From positions 222,284-286,283 of the forward strand of contig CAWJEX010000007.1 of assembly GCA_963841995.1 (NCBI GenBank): a stretch of 64,000 bases of DNA, given 5' to 3'. A model generated the notes under the pieces. That model did no database searches. It was not told the origin of the DNA and was given only the letters and a program-made list of their open reading frames with translations. Shown here piece after piece: positions 9,746 to 17,651 of this stretch (position 1 is its first letter; every line of letters starts with the position of its first letter). Position numbers and translations under genes: made by a program. This stretch comes from DATDPM01 sp963841995. Its GTDB lineage: Bacteria > Pseudomonadota > Alphaproteobacteria > DATDPM01.

Positions 9746-9760
9746 GAACCAAACTAGAAC
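9746..9760 (+). promoter_or_regulatory. SOS box (LexA operator) before lexA
   Basis: The sequence reads GAAC-N7-GAAC, the direct-repeat operator known for alphaproteobacterial LexA, 82 bp before the lexA ATG. Its second half-site begins a larger inverted repeat (ctagaacaa at 9754-9762, ttgttctag at 9780-9788). This fits autoregulation of lexA. Confidence 0.75.
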
Positions 9761-9788
9761 AAGGCAATTCGTTTTTGTTTTGTTCTAG
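9754..9788. repeat. 9-bp inverted repeat in the lexA promoter region
   Basis: Perfect 9-bp arms (ctagaacaa / ttgttctag) are separated by 17 bp. The left arm shares its GAAC with the SOS box. The right arm supplies an extra GTTC half-site, so a second LexA contact is possible. A hairpin role is less likely because the spacer is long. Confidence 0.6.
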
Positions 9789-9841
9789 ATACTGTGGTTC
9801 TGCGTCCTGGCAAGTGGAACGACCAAATACCGGGGAATAAC

Positions 9842-10567
9842 ATGCTGACGCGAAAACAACATGACCTCCTGATTTTCATCAACCGTCGCCTGAACGAGGG
9901 CGGGATTTCCCCATCTTTCGATGAAATGAAGGAAGCTCTGGGCCTCAAATCCAAATCCGGCATTCATCGCCTGATCACGGGCCTCGAAGAGCGCGGTTTC
10001 ATCCGCCGCTTGGCGCACCGGGCCCGGGCGCTTGAGGTTTTGCGCTTGCCGGAGAAAACCGCGGTCCCCGCCGCCCATCCATCGAATGGTGGCGCATCCA
10101 ATGGCGGCGGACGGTTCTCACCCAATGTCATTCAGGGCAATTTCCGCGGCGCCCTTCCCGGCGCCCAGCCTGCCGCCGAGAGCGAGGCGGTGGAACTGCC
10201 GCTCTATGGCCGGATCGCCGCCGGCACACCCATCGAAGCTCTTCGGGACAATTCGGCATGCATCGACGTTCCCGCATCGATGCTCAGCAATGGCGAGCAC
10301 TACGCCCTCGAAGTCGATGGCGATTTGATGGTGGACGCCGGCATCTATGACGGCGATACGGTTCTCATTCAGCGCTGCGATACTGCCGAAAACGGCGCCA
10401 TCGTCGTCGCCCTTATCGATGATCAGGAAGTCACCTTGAAACGCCTCCGCCGCAAGGGCGATTCGATCGCCTTGGAGCCGGCCAATCCGGTCTATGAAAC
10501 CCGGATTTTCGGACCGGATCGGGTGAAGGTGCAGGGGCGCCTCATTGCCCTGATGCGGAAATACTGA
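9842..10567 (+). CDS. lexA: LexA repressor with catalytic serine replaced by leucine
   Basis: The 241-residue SOS repressor has a winged-helix DNA-binding domain (residues 1-70, opening MLTRKQHDLL) and a C-terminal S24 autoprotease domain. The self-cleavage Ala-Gly bond is present (GRIAAG), and so is the catalytic lysine in EVTLKRL. The catalytic serine of the family GDSM motif is not: the sequence reads GDLM, with Leu at residue 162 (codon TTG at 10325-10327, one C-to-T change from TCG). From family knowledge, such a protein should repress but not self-cleave. I start at 9842 because MLTRKQ is the family start; the longer reading runs into the operator. Confidence 0.93.
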   Translation: MLTRKQHDLLIFINRRLNEGGISPSFDEMKEALGLKSKSGIHRLITGLEERGFIRRLAHRARALEVLRLPEKTAVPAAHPSNGGASNGGGRFSPNVIQGNFRGALPGAQPAAESEAVELPLYGRIAAGTPIEALRDNSACIDVPASMLSNGEHYALEVDGDLMVDAGIYDGDTVLIQRCDTAENGAIVVALIDDQEVTLKRLRRKGDSIALEPANPVYETRIFGPDRVKVQGRLIALMRKY

Positions 10568-10583
10568 ATTCCGTTTTCGCGCA

Positions 10584-10610
10584 TGATCTTGTCAGTTCGA
10601 ATCGGCTGCG
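10584..10610 (+). repeat. Short dispersed repeat, copy 2
   Basis: This is the partner of 641-667 (24 of 27 identical). It lies just after the lexA stop and next to the truncated end of the comEC remnant. It may mark a site of past rearrangement, but that is speculation. Confidence 0.45.
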
Positions 10611-10715
10611 TTGCGCCCTTGGTGCAGCGATCCGCCAGGCGCGCCGCGAAGGGCGATGTGGGGCATCGGCCGAGCGGCGCAACGCCGCGGGCGCCCGCCA
10701 AGGCACAACCCAAGC

Positions 10716-10920
10716 GGGCAGTGCGAAATAGAATGCGCCGCCGGTCCCCAAGTAGACCGGGACGAAGAGCGGCCAGCGGTCGCGCTCGGCTTCAAGCTCC
10801 TGGCGCAAAAACGCCGAGAGCCGGCAAAGCGCCCGCTCAGATGCCGCAACCGGAGCCTCGGCGGAAAGCGCGGTCACCGCGGCGATCTCTTTGCCCGCGG
10901 CTTTGGCCGTGTGGTAAATA
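10716..10920 (-). pseudogene. comEC: Remnant of comEC (competence/DNA-uptake channel), N-terminal fragment
   Basis: On the minus strand an open frame contains LRQELEAERDRWPLFVPV followed by YLGTGGAFYFALP (clear part 10716-10829). This matches the start of alphaproteobacterial ComEC, where a Glu/Arg-rich helix with RWPLW is followed by the first membrane segment. After FALP the reading becomes Arg/Ala-rich without membrane segments and runs into lexA. ComEC is normally over 650 residues, so about 2 kb is missing. The position, divergent from gltX and next to lexA, is where comEC lies in many relatives. This 415-bp gap (10568-10982) otherwise holds only a short repeat. Confidence 0.55.
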
Positions 10921-10982
10921 GCTCGGCCTCGCGGACCTCCCGCCGGTCTCTCCCCAGCAATGGCCCCAGCGATTTCAATAGC

Positions 10983-12386
10983 ATGACCGTCGTCACCCGC
11001 TTCGCCCCCTCGCCCACCGGTTTCCTGCACGTCGGCGGCGCCCGCACCGCCCTTTTCAACTGGTTATACGCCCGGCACTTCGGCGGCACGTACCGGTTGC
11101 GGCTCGAGGATACCGATCGGGCGCGCTCAACCAAAGAGGCGATCGATGCGATCCTGAACGGCTTGGCTTGGCTCGGCCTCGATCACGATGGCGAGGTGGT
11201 CTATCAGTCGAAAAACGCCGAGCGGCACGCCGAGGTCGCACGCCAGCTGCTTGCCGCCGGCCGCGCCTATTATTGCTATTGCTCGCCGGAAGAATTGGCG
11301 CAGATGCGCGAGAAGGCGCGCGCCGACGGCAAGCCCCTGCGTTATGACGGGCGCTGGCGCGGCCGCGACCCCAGCGAGGCCCCGAAGAACGTCCCGCCCG
11401 TCGTCCGTCTCAAGGCGCCCCAGACCGGCGAGACGGTGATTCAAGACCGGGTTCAAGGCGAAGTCCGGGTCGCCAACGATCAGCTCGACGACATGGTGCT
11501 GCTGCGCGCCGACGGAACGCCGACCTATATGCTCTCGGTCGTCGTCGACGATCATGATATGGGGATCACCCACGTGATTCGCGGCGACGACCATCTGACC
11601 AACGCCTTCCGGCAGGCGCAGATCTATCTCGCTTTCGATTGGCCGATCCCGGAATTCGCCCACATTCCGCTCATTCACGGTGCGGACGGCGCGAAGCTCT
11701 CCAAGCGTCATGGAGCGGTTTCCCTCGAAGCCTATCGCGATATGGGATTTCTGCCCGAAGCCTTGCGCAATTACCTGCTTCGCCTCGGCTGGAGTCATGG
11801 CGATGCCGAAATCATTTCGACCCAGGAAGCCATCGAATGGTTCGACCTCGATGCGGTGGGGCGCTCCGCCGCCCGCTTCGATTTGGCCAAGCTCACCAAT
11901 CTCAACGGCCATTACATACGCGCGACAGCCGATGCCAGACTCGTCGAACACGTCGTTCCGTTTATCGCCAAGCTGGTCGGACACGAACCGGATCAGGCCG
12001 CACGGCAACGGCTTGCCGCCGGCATGCCCGGGTTGAAACAGCGGGCCAATGCTTTGGTCGAGCTGGCGAAGAGCGCCCTCTTCTATGTGTGCGAACGCCC
12101 GATTCCTATCGAACCGGCGGCGGAAAAGCTCCTCGATCAAGCGGCACGGGAAAGGCTCGGCCGCTTGCGAAATCGTCTTAAGGTCTTGGCGGAGTGGACC
12201 GAAAGCCGTTTAGAGGCCGAGATCCGGGGATTTGCCGAGGATGAAAAGACCGGGCTCGGCCAAATCGCTCAACCGCTTAGGGCCGCATTAACCGGATTGA
12301 AGGTTTCTCCCGGCATCTTTGAGGTGATGGCCACATTGGGCCGCGACGAGGTCTTAGGACGCCTCGACGATGTCTCGGGCCAATGA
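10983..12386 (+). CDS. gltX: Glutamyl-tRNA synthetase
   Basis: The 467-residue class I synthetase charges tRNA-Glu (and, in relatives lacking GlnRS, possibly tRNA-Gln). It has the FAPSPTGFLHVGGARTALFNW opening that contains the HIGH-equivalent, and the KLSKRHG motif near residue 240. I start at the ATG at 10983 (MTVVTRFAPSP) although the frame stays open another 124 codons upstream. That extension is antisense to the comEC remnant and has no family match. gltA follows after 147 bp. Confidence 0.95.
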   Translation: MTVVTRFAPSPTGFLHVGGARTALFNWLYARHFGGTYRLRLEDTDRARSTKEAIDAILNGLAWLGLDHDGEVVYQSKNAERHAEVARQLLAAGRAYYCYCSPEELAQMREKARADGKPLRYDGRWRGRDPSEAPKNVPPVVRLKAPQTGETVIQDRVQGEVRVANDQLDDMVLLRADGTPTYMLSVVVDDHDMGITHVIRGDDHLTNAFRQAQIYLAFDWPIPEFAHIPLIHGADGAKLSKRHGAVSLEAYRDMGFLPEALRNYLLRLGWSHGDAEIISTQEAIEWFDLDAVGRSAARFDLAKLTNLNGHYIRATADARLVEHVVPFIAKLVGHEPDQAARQRLAAGMPGLKQRANALVELAKSALFYVCERPIPIEPAAEKLLDQAARERLGRLRNRLKVLAEWTESRLEAEIRGFAEDEKTGLGQIAQPLRAALTGLKVSPGIFEVMATLGRDEVLGRLDDVSGQ

Positions 12387-12434
12387 CGGCGGATCTCTCC
12401 GATAAAAGATGCCGCCCGAAAGTCATTTGCATTA

Positions 12435-12453
12435 TTGGCCGAAATACGGCCAA
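12435..12453. repeat. Palindrome before gltA
   Basis: Perfect 7-bp arms (ttggccg / cggccaa) with a 5-bp AT centre lie 81 bp before the gltA start. It could be an operator for a dimeric regulator or a small hairpin. There is no U-run after it, so it is not a typical terminator for gltX. Confidence 0.4.
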
Positions 12454-12533
12454 ATCATCACTGTTCGCGACCGCAGCATTGGGCAATTAGGGGAACCTGC
12501 GATCGCCCATCAGCCTAGCGAGAGGCCTGCACC

Positions 12534-13865
12534 ATGCGCGAGACATCTTCGGCAAAGCCCAAGGAAGAAGCGGCCAATTCCGTCACCCTGATCGATAACC
12601 GCACCGGAAAGCAGTTCGAGTTCCCGTTGATCGACGGGAGCACCGGCCCGGCGGTCATCGACATCCGCAAGCTCTACGACGAAACCGGATATTTCACTTA
12701 CGATCCGGGCTTCACCTCAACCGGCAGCTGCGAATCCAAGATTACCTATATCGACGGCGATGCGGGCATCCTGATGCACCGCGGCTATTCGATCGAGGAA
12801 TTGGCGGAAAAAAGCGACTTCATGGAGGTCTGCCACTTGCTGCTGTTCGGCGAGCTTCCCAACGCCGCCGAGAAGGCCAAATTCCAAGCCGACATCACCC
12901 GGCACACCATGCTCCACGAGCAGATCAATTACTTCTTCCGCGGATTCCGCCGTGACGCTCATCCGATGGCGGTTATGGTCGGCGTGGTCGGCGCGCTTTC
13001 GGCCTTCTATCACGACAGCTCGGACATCAACGATCCGCGGCAGCGAATCGTGACGTCCTATCGGTTGATCGCGAAGATGCCGACGATTGCGGCGCAAGCC
13101 TATAAGTATTCGATCGGCCAGCCCTTCATGTATCCGCGCAACGATTTGAGTTTCGCAGAGAACTTCCTCTACATGACTTTCGCGGTCCCGTGCGAGGAAT
13201 ACAAAATCAGTCCGGTCCTGGCCCGCGCCATCGACCGCATCTTCATTCTGCATGCCGATCACGAGCAGAATGCATCGACATCGACCGTGCGGCTCGCCGG
13301 TTCATCCGGCGCCAATCCCTTTGCCTGTTTGGCCGCGGGCATCGCTTCCTTGTGGGGCCCGGCCCATGGCGGCGCCAACGAAGCCGTGCTCAAGATGCTG
13401 GGCGAAATCGGCACCAAGGATCGGATTCCGGAATTCATCAAGCGCGCGAAAGACAAAAACAATTCGTTCCGCCTCATGGGATTTGGCCATCGCGTCTACA
13501 AGAATTACGATCCGCGCGCGACGGTAATGCGCAAGACCTGCCACGAAGTGTTGAACGAACTGGGGGTCGAGAACGACCCGCTTCTGCCGCTCGCCATGGA
13601 ACTCGAGCGCGTCGCGCTGGAAGACGAATATTTCGTCGAGCGCAAATTGTTTCCGAATGTGGATTTCTACTCCGGAATCATTCTTCAGGCATTGGGCATG
13701 CCGACCTACATGTTCACGGTAATGTTTGCCATTGCGCGAACCGTTGGCTGGATGTCCCAGTGGCTGGAGATGATGGAGGATCCGCAGCGCAAGATCGGCC
13801 GCCCGCGGCAATTGTATACGGGTGCGACGGCGCGGTCCTATGTGCCGCTCGACCAGCGCGAATAA
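12534..13865 (+). CDS. gltA: Citrate synthase (type II)
   Basis: The 443-residue hexameric-type citrate synthase condenses acetyl-CoA and oxaloacetate to start the TCA cycle. Catalytic regions are intact: DHEQNASTSTVR (His near 243), GPAHGGANEAV (His) and MGFGHRVYKNYDPRA with the later Asp-containing helix. The ATG has GAGAGG about 8 bases upstream. It converges with gloA, with 48 bp between the stops and no clear hairpin terminator. Confidence 0.96.
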   Translation: MRETSSAKPKEEAANSVTLIDNRTGKQFEFPLIDGSTGPAVIDIRKLYDETGYFTYDPGFTSTGSCESKITYIDGDAGILMHRGYSIEELAEKSDFMEVCHLLLFGELPNAAEKAKFQADITRHTMLHEQINYFFRGFRRDAHPMAVMVGVVGALSAFYHDSSDINDPRQRIVTSYRLIAKMPTIAAQAYKYSIGQPFMYPRNDLSFAENFLYMTFAVPCEEYKISPVLARAIDRIFILHADHEQNASTSTVRLAGSSGANPFACLAAGIASLWGPAHGGANEAVLKMLGEIGTKDRIPEFIKRAKDKNNSFRLMGFGHRVYKNYDPRATVMRKTCHEVLNELGVENDPLLPLAMELERVALEDEYFVERKLFPNVDFYSGIILQALGMPTYMFTVMFAIARTVGWMSQWLEMMEDPQRKIGRPRQLYTGATARSYVPLDQRE

Positions 13866-13913
13866 TCCGCAGGGTTAATCCGGAGTCGTTGTTTCACGGC
13901 GACCAACCGGCGG

Positions 13914-14339
13914 TCACGAACGCTCGATAAGCTCGACTTTGTAACCATCGGGATCTTCGATGAAGGCGATGACGGTGGTGCCGTGCTTCATTGGCCCGGG
14001 CGGCCGGGTGACTTTCACGCCATCGGCCTTCAATTCGTCGCAGGTGCGATAAATATTGGGCACGCCGATCGCGACATGGCCGTAAGCCGTGCCGATGTCG
14101 TACTTGTCTTGATCCCAATTGTAAGTGAGCTCCAGAACCGTATGCGAATCTTCGTCGCCATAGCCGACGAAGGCCAGGGTGAACCGGCCGTCGGGATATT
14201 CCTGCTGTCGGAGCACTTTCATCCCGAGCTTGTCGCGGTAGAATTTCAACGACGTATCGAGATTGCCCACCCGCAACATCGTGTGGAGCATCCGGAATTT
14301 GCCGTTGGCGTTTTTCGTCGCCGATTGCTGCGTCGCCAT
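13914..14339 (-). CDS. gloA: Lactoylglutathione lyase (glyoxalase I)
   Basis: The 141-residue vicinal-oxygen-chelate enzyme isomerises the methylglyoxal-glutathione hemithioacetal. The metal ligand regions are visible: His in RMLHTMLRV, Glu in TVLELTYNW, His in AYGHVAIGV and Glu in GYKVELIE. The start at 14339 has a GGAGG ribosome site 6 bases upstream; a longer open frame into lpxB is ignored. It lies 11 bp after lpxB on the same strand and may be its distal operon partner. Confidence 0.93.
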   Translation of the reverse strand: MATQQSATKNANGKFRMLHTMLRVGNLDTSLKFYRDKLGMKVLRQQEYPDGRFTLAFVGYGDEDSHTVLELTYNWDQDKYDIGTAYGHVAIGVPNIYRTCDELKADGVKVTRPPGPMKHGTTVIAFIEDPDGYKVELIERS

Positions 14340-14350
14340 TTCTTGCCTCC

Positions 14351-15566
14351 CTACGTCGCCGATTGCGTCTCGCCGTTCGATCCTTGCATCCCGATCACCG
14401 TCAAGACCGCTCGCGCGGCCTGATGACCGGGCCTCGGGCCGCCTTGGCCGAGGCGCCGCAACGCCTCCTTCATCGCCGAGCGCTGGGCATCCCGCGTGCC
14501 GGAATCGCGCAACAGCAATAATAGCGCGGAGGCCAACGCTTCGGGATAACAGTCTTCGAGCAATAATTCGGGAATCGCGCCGCGGCCAAGAACGAGATTC
14601 ACGAGGGTCACATATTGCACATGCACAAGCCGGCGCGCCAGCCACGCGGAGAACCGATTCATGCGATAGGCGACGACCATCGGCGTGCCGGCCCTTGCCA
14701 GTTCGAGGGTCACGGTCCCGGAAGCGGCGAGAGCCGCGGTGCTGGCCGCCATCGCCGCAAAACGCTCGTCGCCGCGGACCTGAATAACCGGAACCGGCCA
14801 GCTCTGCAGGACGGTTCCGACCTCATCGGCCACGGCATCGGCCACGATCGCGACACAGCGAAGCTTCGGCGCCGTTGCCATCAGCCGTTCGACGGTTTCG
14901 CGATAGATGGGCAATAGCCTCGATACTTCGCTGCGGCGGCTTCCCGGAAGCAGGCACAAGACGGTTTCGTTTCCGCCAATTCCGTGTTTGGCGCGAAACC
15001 CTCCGCCGTCGTGAGCGATTTCACCGCGGATCGCCGGATGGCCCACGTAAGTGCAGGCCAGCCCGTATTTTTCAAAGTAGGGCGGCTCGAAAGGCAGAAG
15101 TACCAGAAGATGGTCGACGATATGCGCCAGTTTCCGCGCGCGGCCGCTTCGCCACGCCCAGACCTGCGGCGCTACGTAATGAATGAGCGGAATTTTGGGC
15201 CCGCCCCGGCGGGCCGCTTTCTTCAGCCGCGCCGCAACCCGGAAGCAGAAGCTCGGCGCATCGATGGTCACGACGGCGGCGGGGTGGAGCTTGATGATCG
15301 CTTCCACGGTCTCGTCAATGCGCCGCATTAACTTCGGGAGCCGTGGCAGAACTTCGACGATACCCATGACCGAGAGATCCGCCATGGGAAAGAGGCTCTG
15401 CAAACCTTGCGCCGACATCCCGGCGCCGCCGATGCCGGCGAATCGAATTTTGCTTCCGCTCAATTCCTTGAGTGCGGACATCAGATCGGCGCCGATGACG
15501 TCGCCCGATGGCTTCCCCGGCAATCAGGAACAACAGAGGTTCCTGTTCGCCGGATGCTGCGTTCAC
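14351..15566 (-). CDS. lpxB: Lipid-A-disaccharide synthase, interrupted by a +1 frameshift near the N-terminus
   Basis: LpxB joins UDP-diacylglucosamine to lipid X. The body from PSGDVIGADLM onward is full length and carries HYVAPQVWAWR, LLPGSR and SGTVTLELA. The conserved start LLFLIAGE lies in another frame, from a GTG at 15566 that overlaps the lpxI stop. Removing one base at 15512 restores LFLIAGEPSGDV, giving 404 residues. As read, only a weak TTG at 15523 gives the body, without the LIAGE strand. This is either an assembly error or a real lesion. Family assignment is secure; the working start is not. Confidence 0.9.
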
Positions 15567-16386
15567 TCCGCCACCTCGATGCCGAGAATGAACAATCCGG
15601 TTTCATCGGCTATCGCGGCAACCGCCGACGGATCGACGATCAGCGACCCTCCGGCTTCGACCGCGATTCCGCGAAGGCTCGCCGCCGCCGCCGCCGCCAC
15701 GGTTCGCACCCCGATGGTCGGGAGATCGACCCGGCGTTCCTGACCCGGTTTCTTCAGCTTGATCAAGACGCCGCCCGTTCCTTCACGGCGCAATTCGAAA
15801 CAGCGCGCGATCAGCGCATCGGTGCCTTCGATCGCCTCCACGCCAAGGACGATCCCCTGCTGCACCACCCCACTGCCTGGCCGACATCGAGCCGCCCGAG
15901 GGCCTTCGCAACATCGATACCGACCGCGATGTCGGCTTCGGCCTGTGCATCGGGCGCAATACGACCGTAGAGCTTTGCCGCCGTCACCATTTGATCGAGA
16001 ATTTCGTCCGGGCCGACCACGCGAAATCCCGCTTCCTCGAATTCCCTCACCACCGCCGACAGCAACCCGTCATCGCCCAAAGCCGAGCGTGCGAGCCGCG
16101 CCAGGAATTTTGCCGTGCGAAGATCAGGGCGCAACGCCGACAGCGACGGCCGTCGCACCGCGCCCGCCAGCACGACTTCTTGCGCCGCGACTTCGCGCAA
16201 TTTGGCGAAGGCGGTGCCGGCGGCACCGAGCCGCGACCAGATATGCGGCGTCCCGGCGATGGCTTCCGGATCGGCTTGTCCCTCGATGGCGACCACGAAA
16301 AAATCGCGGCCCGAAAGGCGGCAGGCATCGATGAGGCGAGCCGGAAGCTCGCCCTGGCCAGCGATGATGCCAAGCTTAGGCGGCAT
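15563..16386 (-). CDS. lpxI: UDP-2,3-diacylglucosamine pyrophosphatase LpxI, frameshifted in the middle
   Basis: LpxI (DUF1009) hydrolyses UDP-2,3-diacylglucosamine to lipid X, replacing LpxH in many alphaproteobacteria. The N-terminal half (PPKLGIIAGQGELP onward, 172 codons) ends in frame at LDVGQAV. The C-terminal half (VVQQGIVLGVEAIEGTDALI, then VDLPTIG with the family Asp) continues in another frame. Two extra G:C pairs at 15869-15870, inside a G-rich run, separate them. Removing them gives the family motif GQAVVVQQG and a normal 273-residue protein. The start overlaps lpxA by 11 bp. Confidence 0.88.
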
Positions 16387-17176
16387 TCCCCGACTTCGGC
16401 TGGCATACGCCGCGTGACGATGCCGCCCGCATGAAGGAAACAATTTCCATCACTGTCTCGTTATTCTCGAACATCTCGACCACGTCGTCGAGCCGTTCGG
16501 CGAAGGCGCCTTCCTGAGCAAAGAGGAGCCGGTAAGCGGTGCGCAGTGCATGGATGTTCTCGCGCGAGAAGCCCCGGCGCTTCAATCCGATGATATTCAG
16601 GCCCGATAGGCGGGCGCGGTCGCCCATCACCGACCCGTAGGGAATTACGTCCTGCTCGACGCCGGACATCCCGCCGATCATGGCATGACGGCCGATACGC
16701 GCGAATTGATGAACCGCCGACAGACCGCCCAGAATGGCAAAGTCTCCGATTTCGACGTGGCCGCCCAGCGTTGCATTGTTGGCCATGATGACATGATCGC
16801 CAATCTTGCAGTCATGCGCCACGTGGCTCCCAACCATAAACAGGCACCCATCGCCGACGCGAGTCACCATGCCGCCACCTTCGGTGCCGGGATTCATCGT
16901 GACGTGTTCGCGAATTACATTGTTTCGGCCGATGACGAGCGTCGAAGGCTCGCCCTTGTATTTCAAGTCTTGCGGCGGATGGCCGATGGAGGCAAAGGGA
17001 AAGACCCGCGTGTCGTCGCCGATTTCGGTGCGGCCGGTGACCACGATGTGCGAATAGAGTTGCACGCGGTCGCCCAACGTTACGTTGGCGCCCACGCAGC
17101 AATAAGGACCGATGGCAACGTCGGCGCCGATCGAAGCTCCCGGTTCGATGATCGCCGTCGGATGAATTTTCGTCAA
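16376..17176 (-). CDS. lpxA: Acyl-ACP--UDP-N-acetylglucosamine O-acyltransferase
   Basis: The 266-residue left-handed beta-helix enzyme performs the first step of lipid A synthesis. Hexapeptide repeats fill residues 5-190 and the catalytic His is in GSHVAHDC (near 121). The C-terminal helical domain is complete. It lies between fabZ (1 bp gap) and lpxI, the classic lpxD-fabZ-lpxA order. Confidence 0.96.
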   Translation of the reverse strand: MTKIHPTAIIEPGASIGADVAIGPYCCVGANVTLGDRVQLYSHIVVTGRTEIGDDTRVFPFASIGHPPQDLKYKGEPSTLVIGRNNVIREHVTMNPGTEGGGMVTRVGDGCLFMVGSHVAHDCKIGDHVIMANNATLGGHVEIGDFAILGGLSAVHQFARIGRHAMIGGMSGVEQDVIPYGSVMGDRARLSGLNIIGLKRRGFSRENIHALRTAYRLLFAQEGAFAERLDDVVEMFENNETVMEIVSFMRAASSRGVCQPKSGNAA

Positions 17177-17177
17177 A

Positions 17178-17651
17178 TCAGTCGTCCAGGATCATGGCGG
17201 TGTAGATCGCCTCGGCGACCAAAACGCCGTCCACCTTTGCCTCGCCCGAAAATTTCCAGACATTGCCGCGATGGTGTTGGCGCGTCACGTGAACGTGCAA
17301 GGTGTCGCCCGGAAACACCGGTTTCCGGAATCGCGCGTTTTCGATCGACATGAAATAAACGAGCTTCCCCTCAGATTGGGCTCCCAAGGCATGCACGACG
17401 ACAACCGCCGCGGTCTGCGCCATCGCCTCGATCAGAAGCACGCCCGGCATCACCGGACGGCAGGGAAAGTGGCCTTGGAAATACGGTTCGTTGATCGACA
17501 CGTTCTTGATGCCGATGGCCCCGCGCCCAGGCATCAGATCCACCACGCGGTCGATCATGAGAAAGGGATAGCGATGGGGGATCATCTTCATGACCCCCTC
17601 GACATCGATCGAAATCGCGGTGTTGTCCTGTACCGCCGTGGTTTCCATCAT
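17178..17651 (-). CDS. fabZ: 3-hydroxyacyl-ACP dehydratase FabZ
   Basis: The 157-residue hot-dog-fold dehydratase works in fatty-acid elongation. It shows MIPHRYPFLMIDRV, the catalytic His in GHFPCRPVMPGV and the Glu in LLIEAMAQTAA. Its place between lpxD and lpxA lets the cell balance the shared 3-hydroxyacyl-ACP pool between phospholipid and lipid A. Confidence 0.96.
   Translation of the reverse strand: MMETTAVQDNTAISIDVEGVMKMIPHRYPFLMIDRVVDLMPGRGAIGIKNVSINEPYFQGHFPCRPVMPGVLLIEAMAQTAAVVVVHALGAQSEGKLVYFMSIENARFRKPVFPGDTLHVHVTRQHHRGNVWKFSGEAKVDGVLVAEAIYTAMILDD

Noticed and set aside
10611..10982. 124-codon N-terminal extension of gltX
   Set aside because: Arg/Pro-rich, antisense to the comEC remnant, and the family start MTVVTRFAPSPTG lies at 10983.
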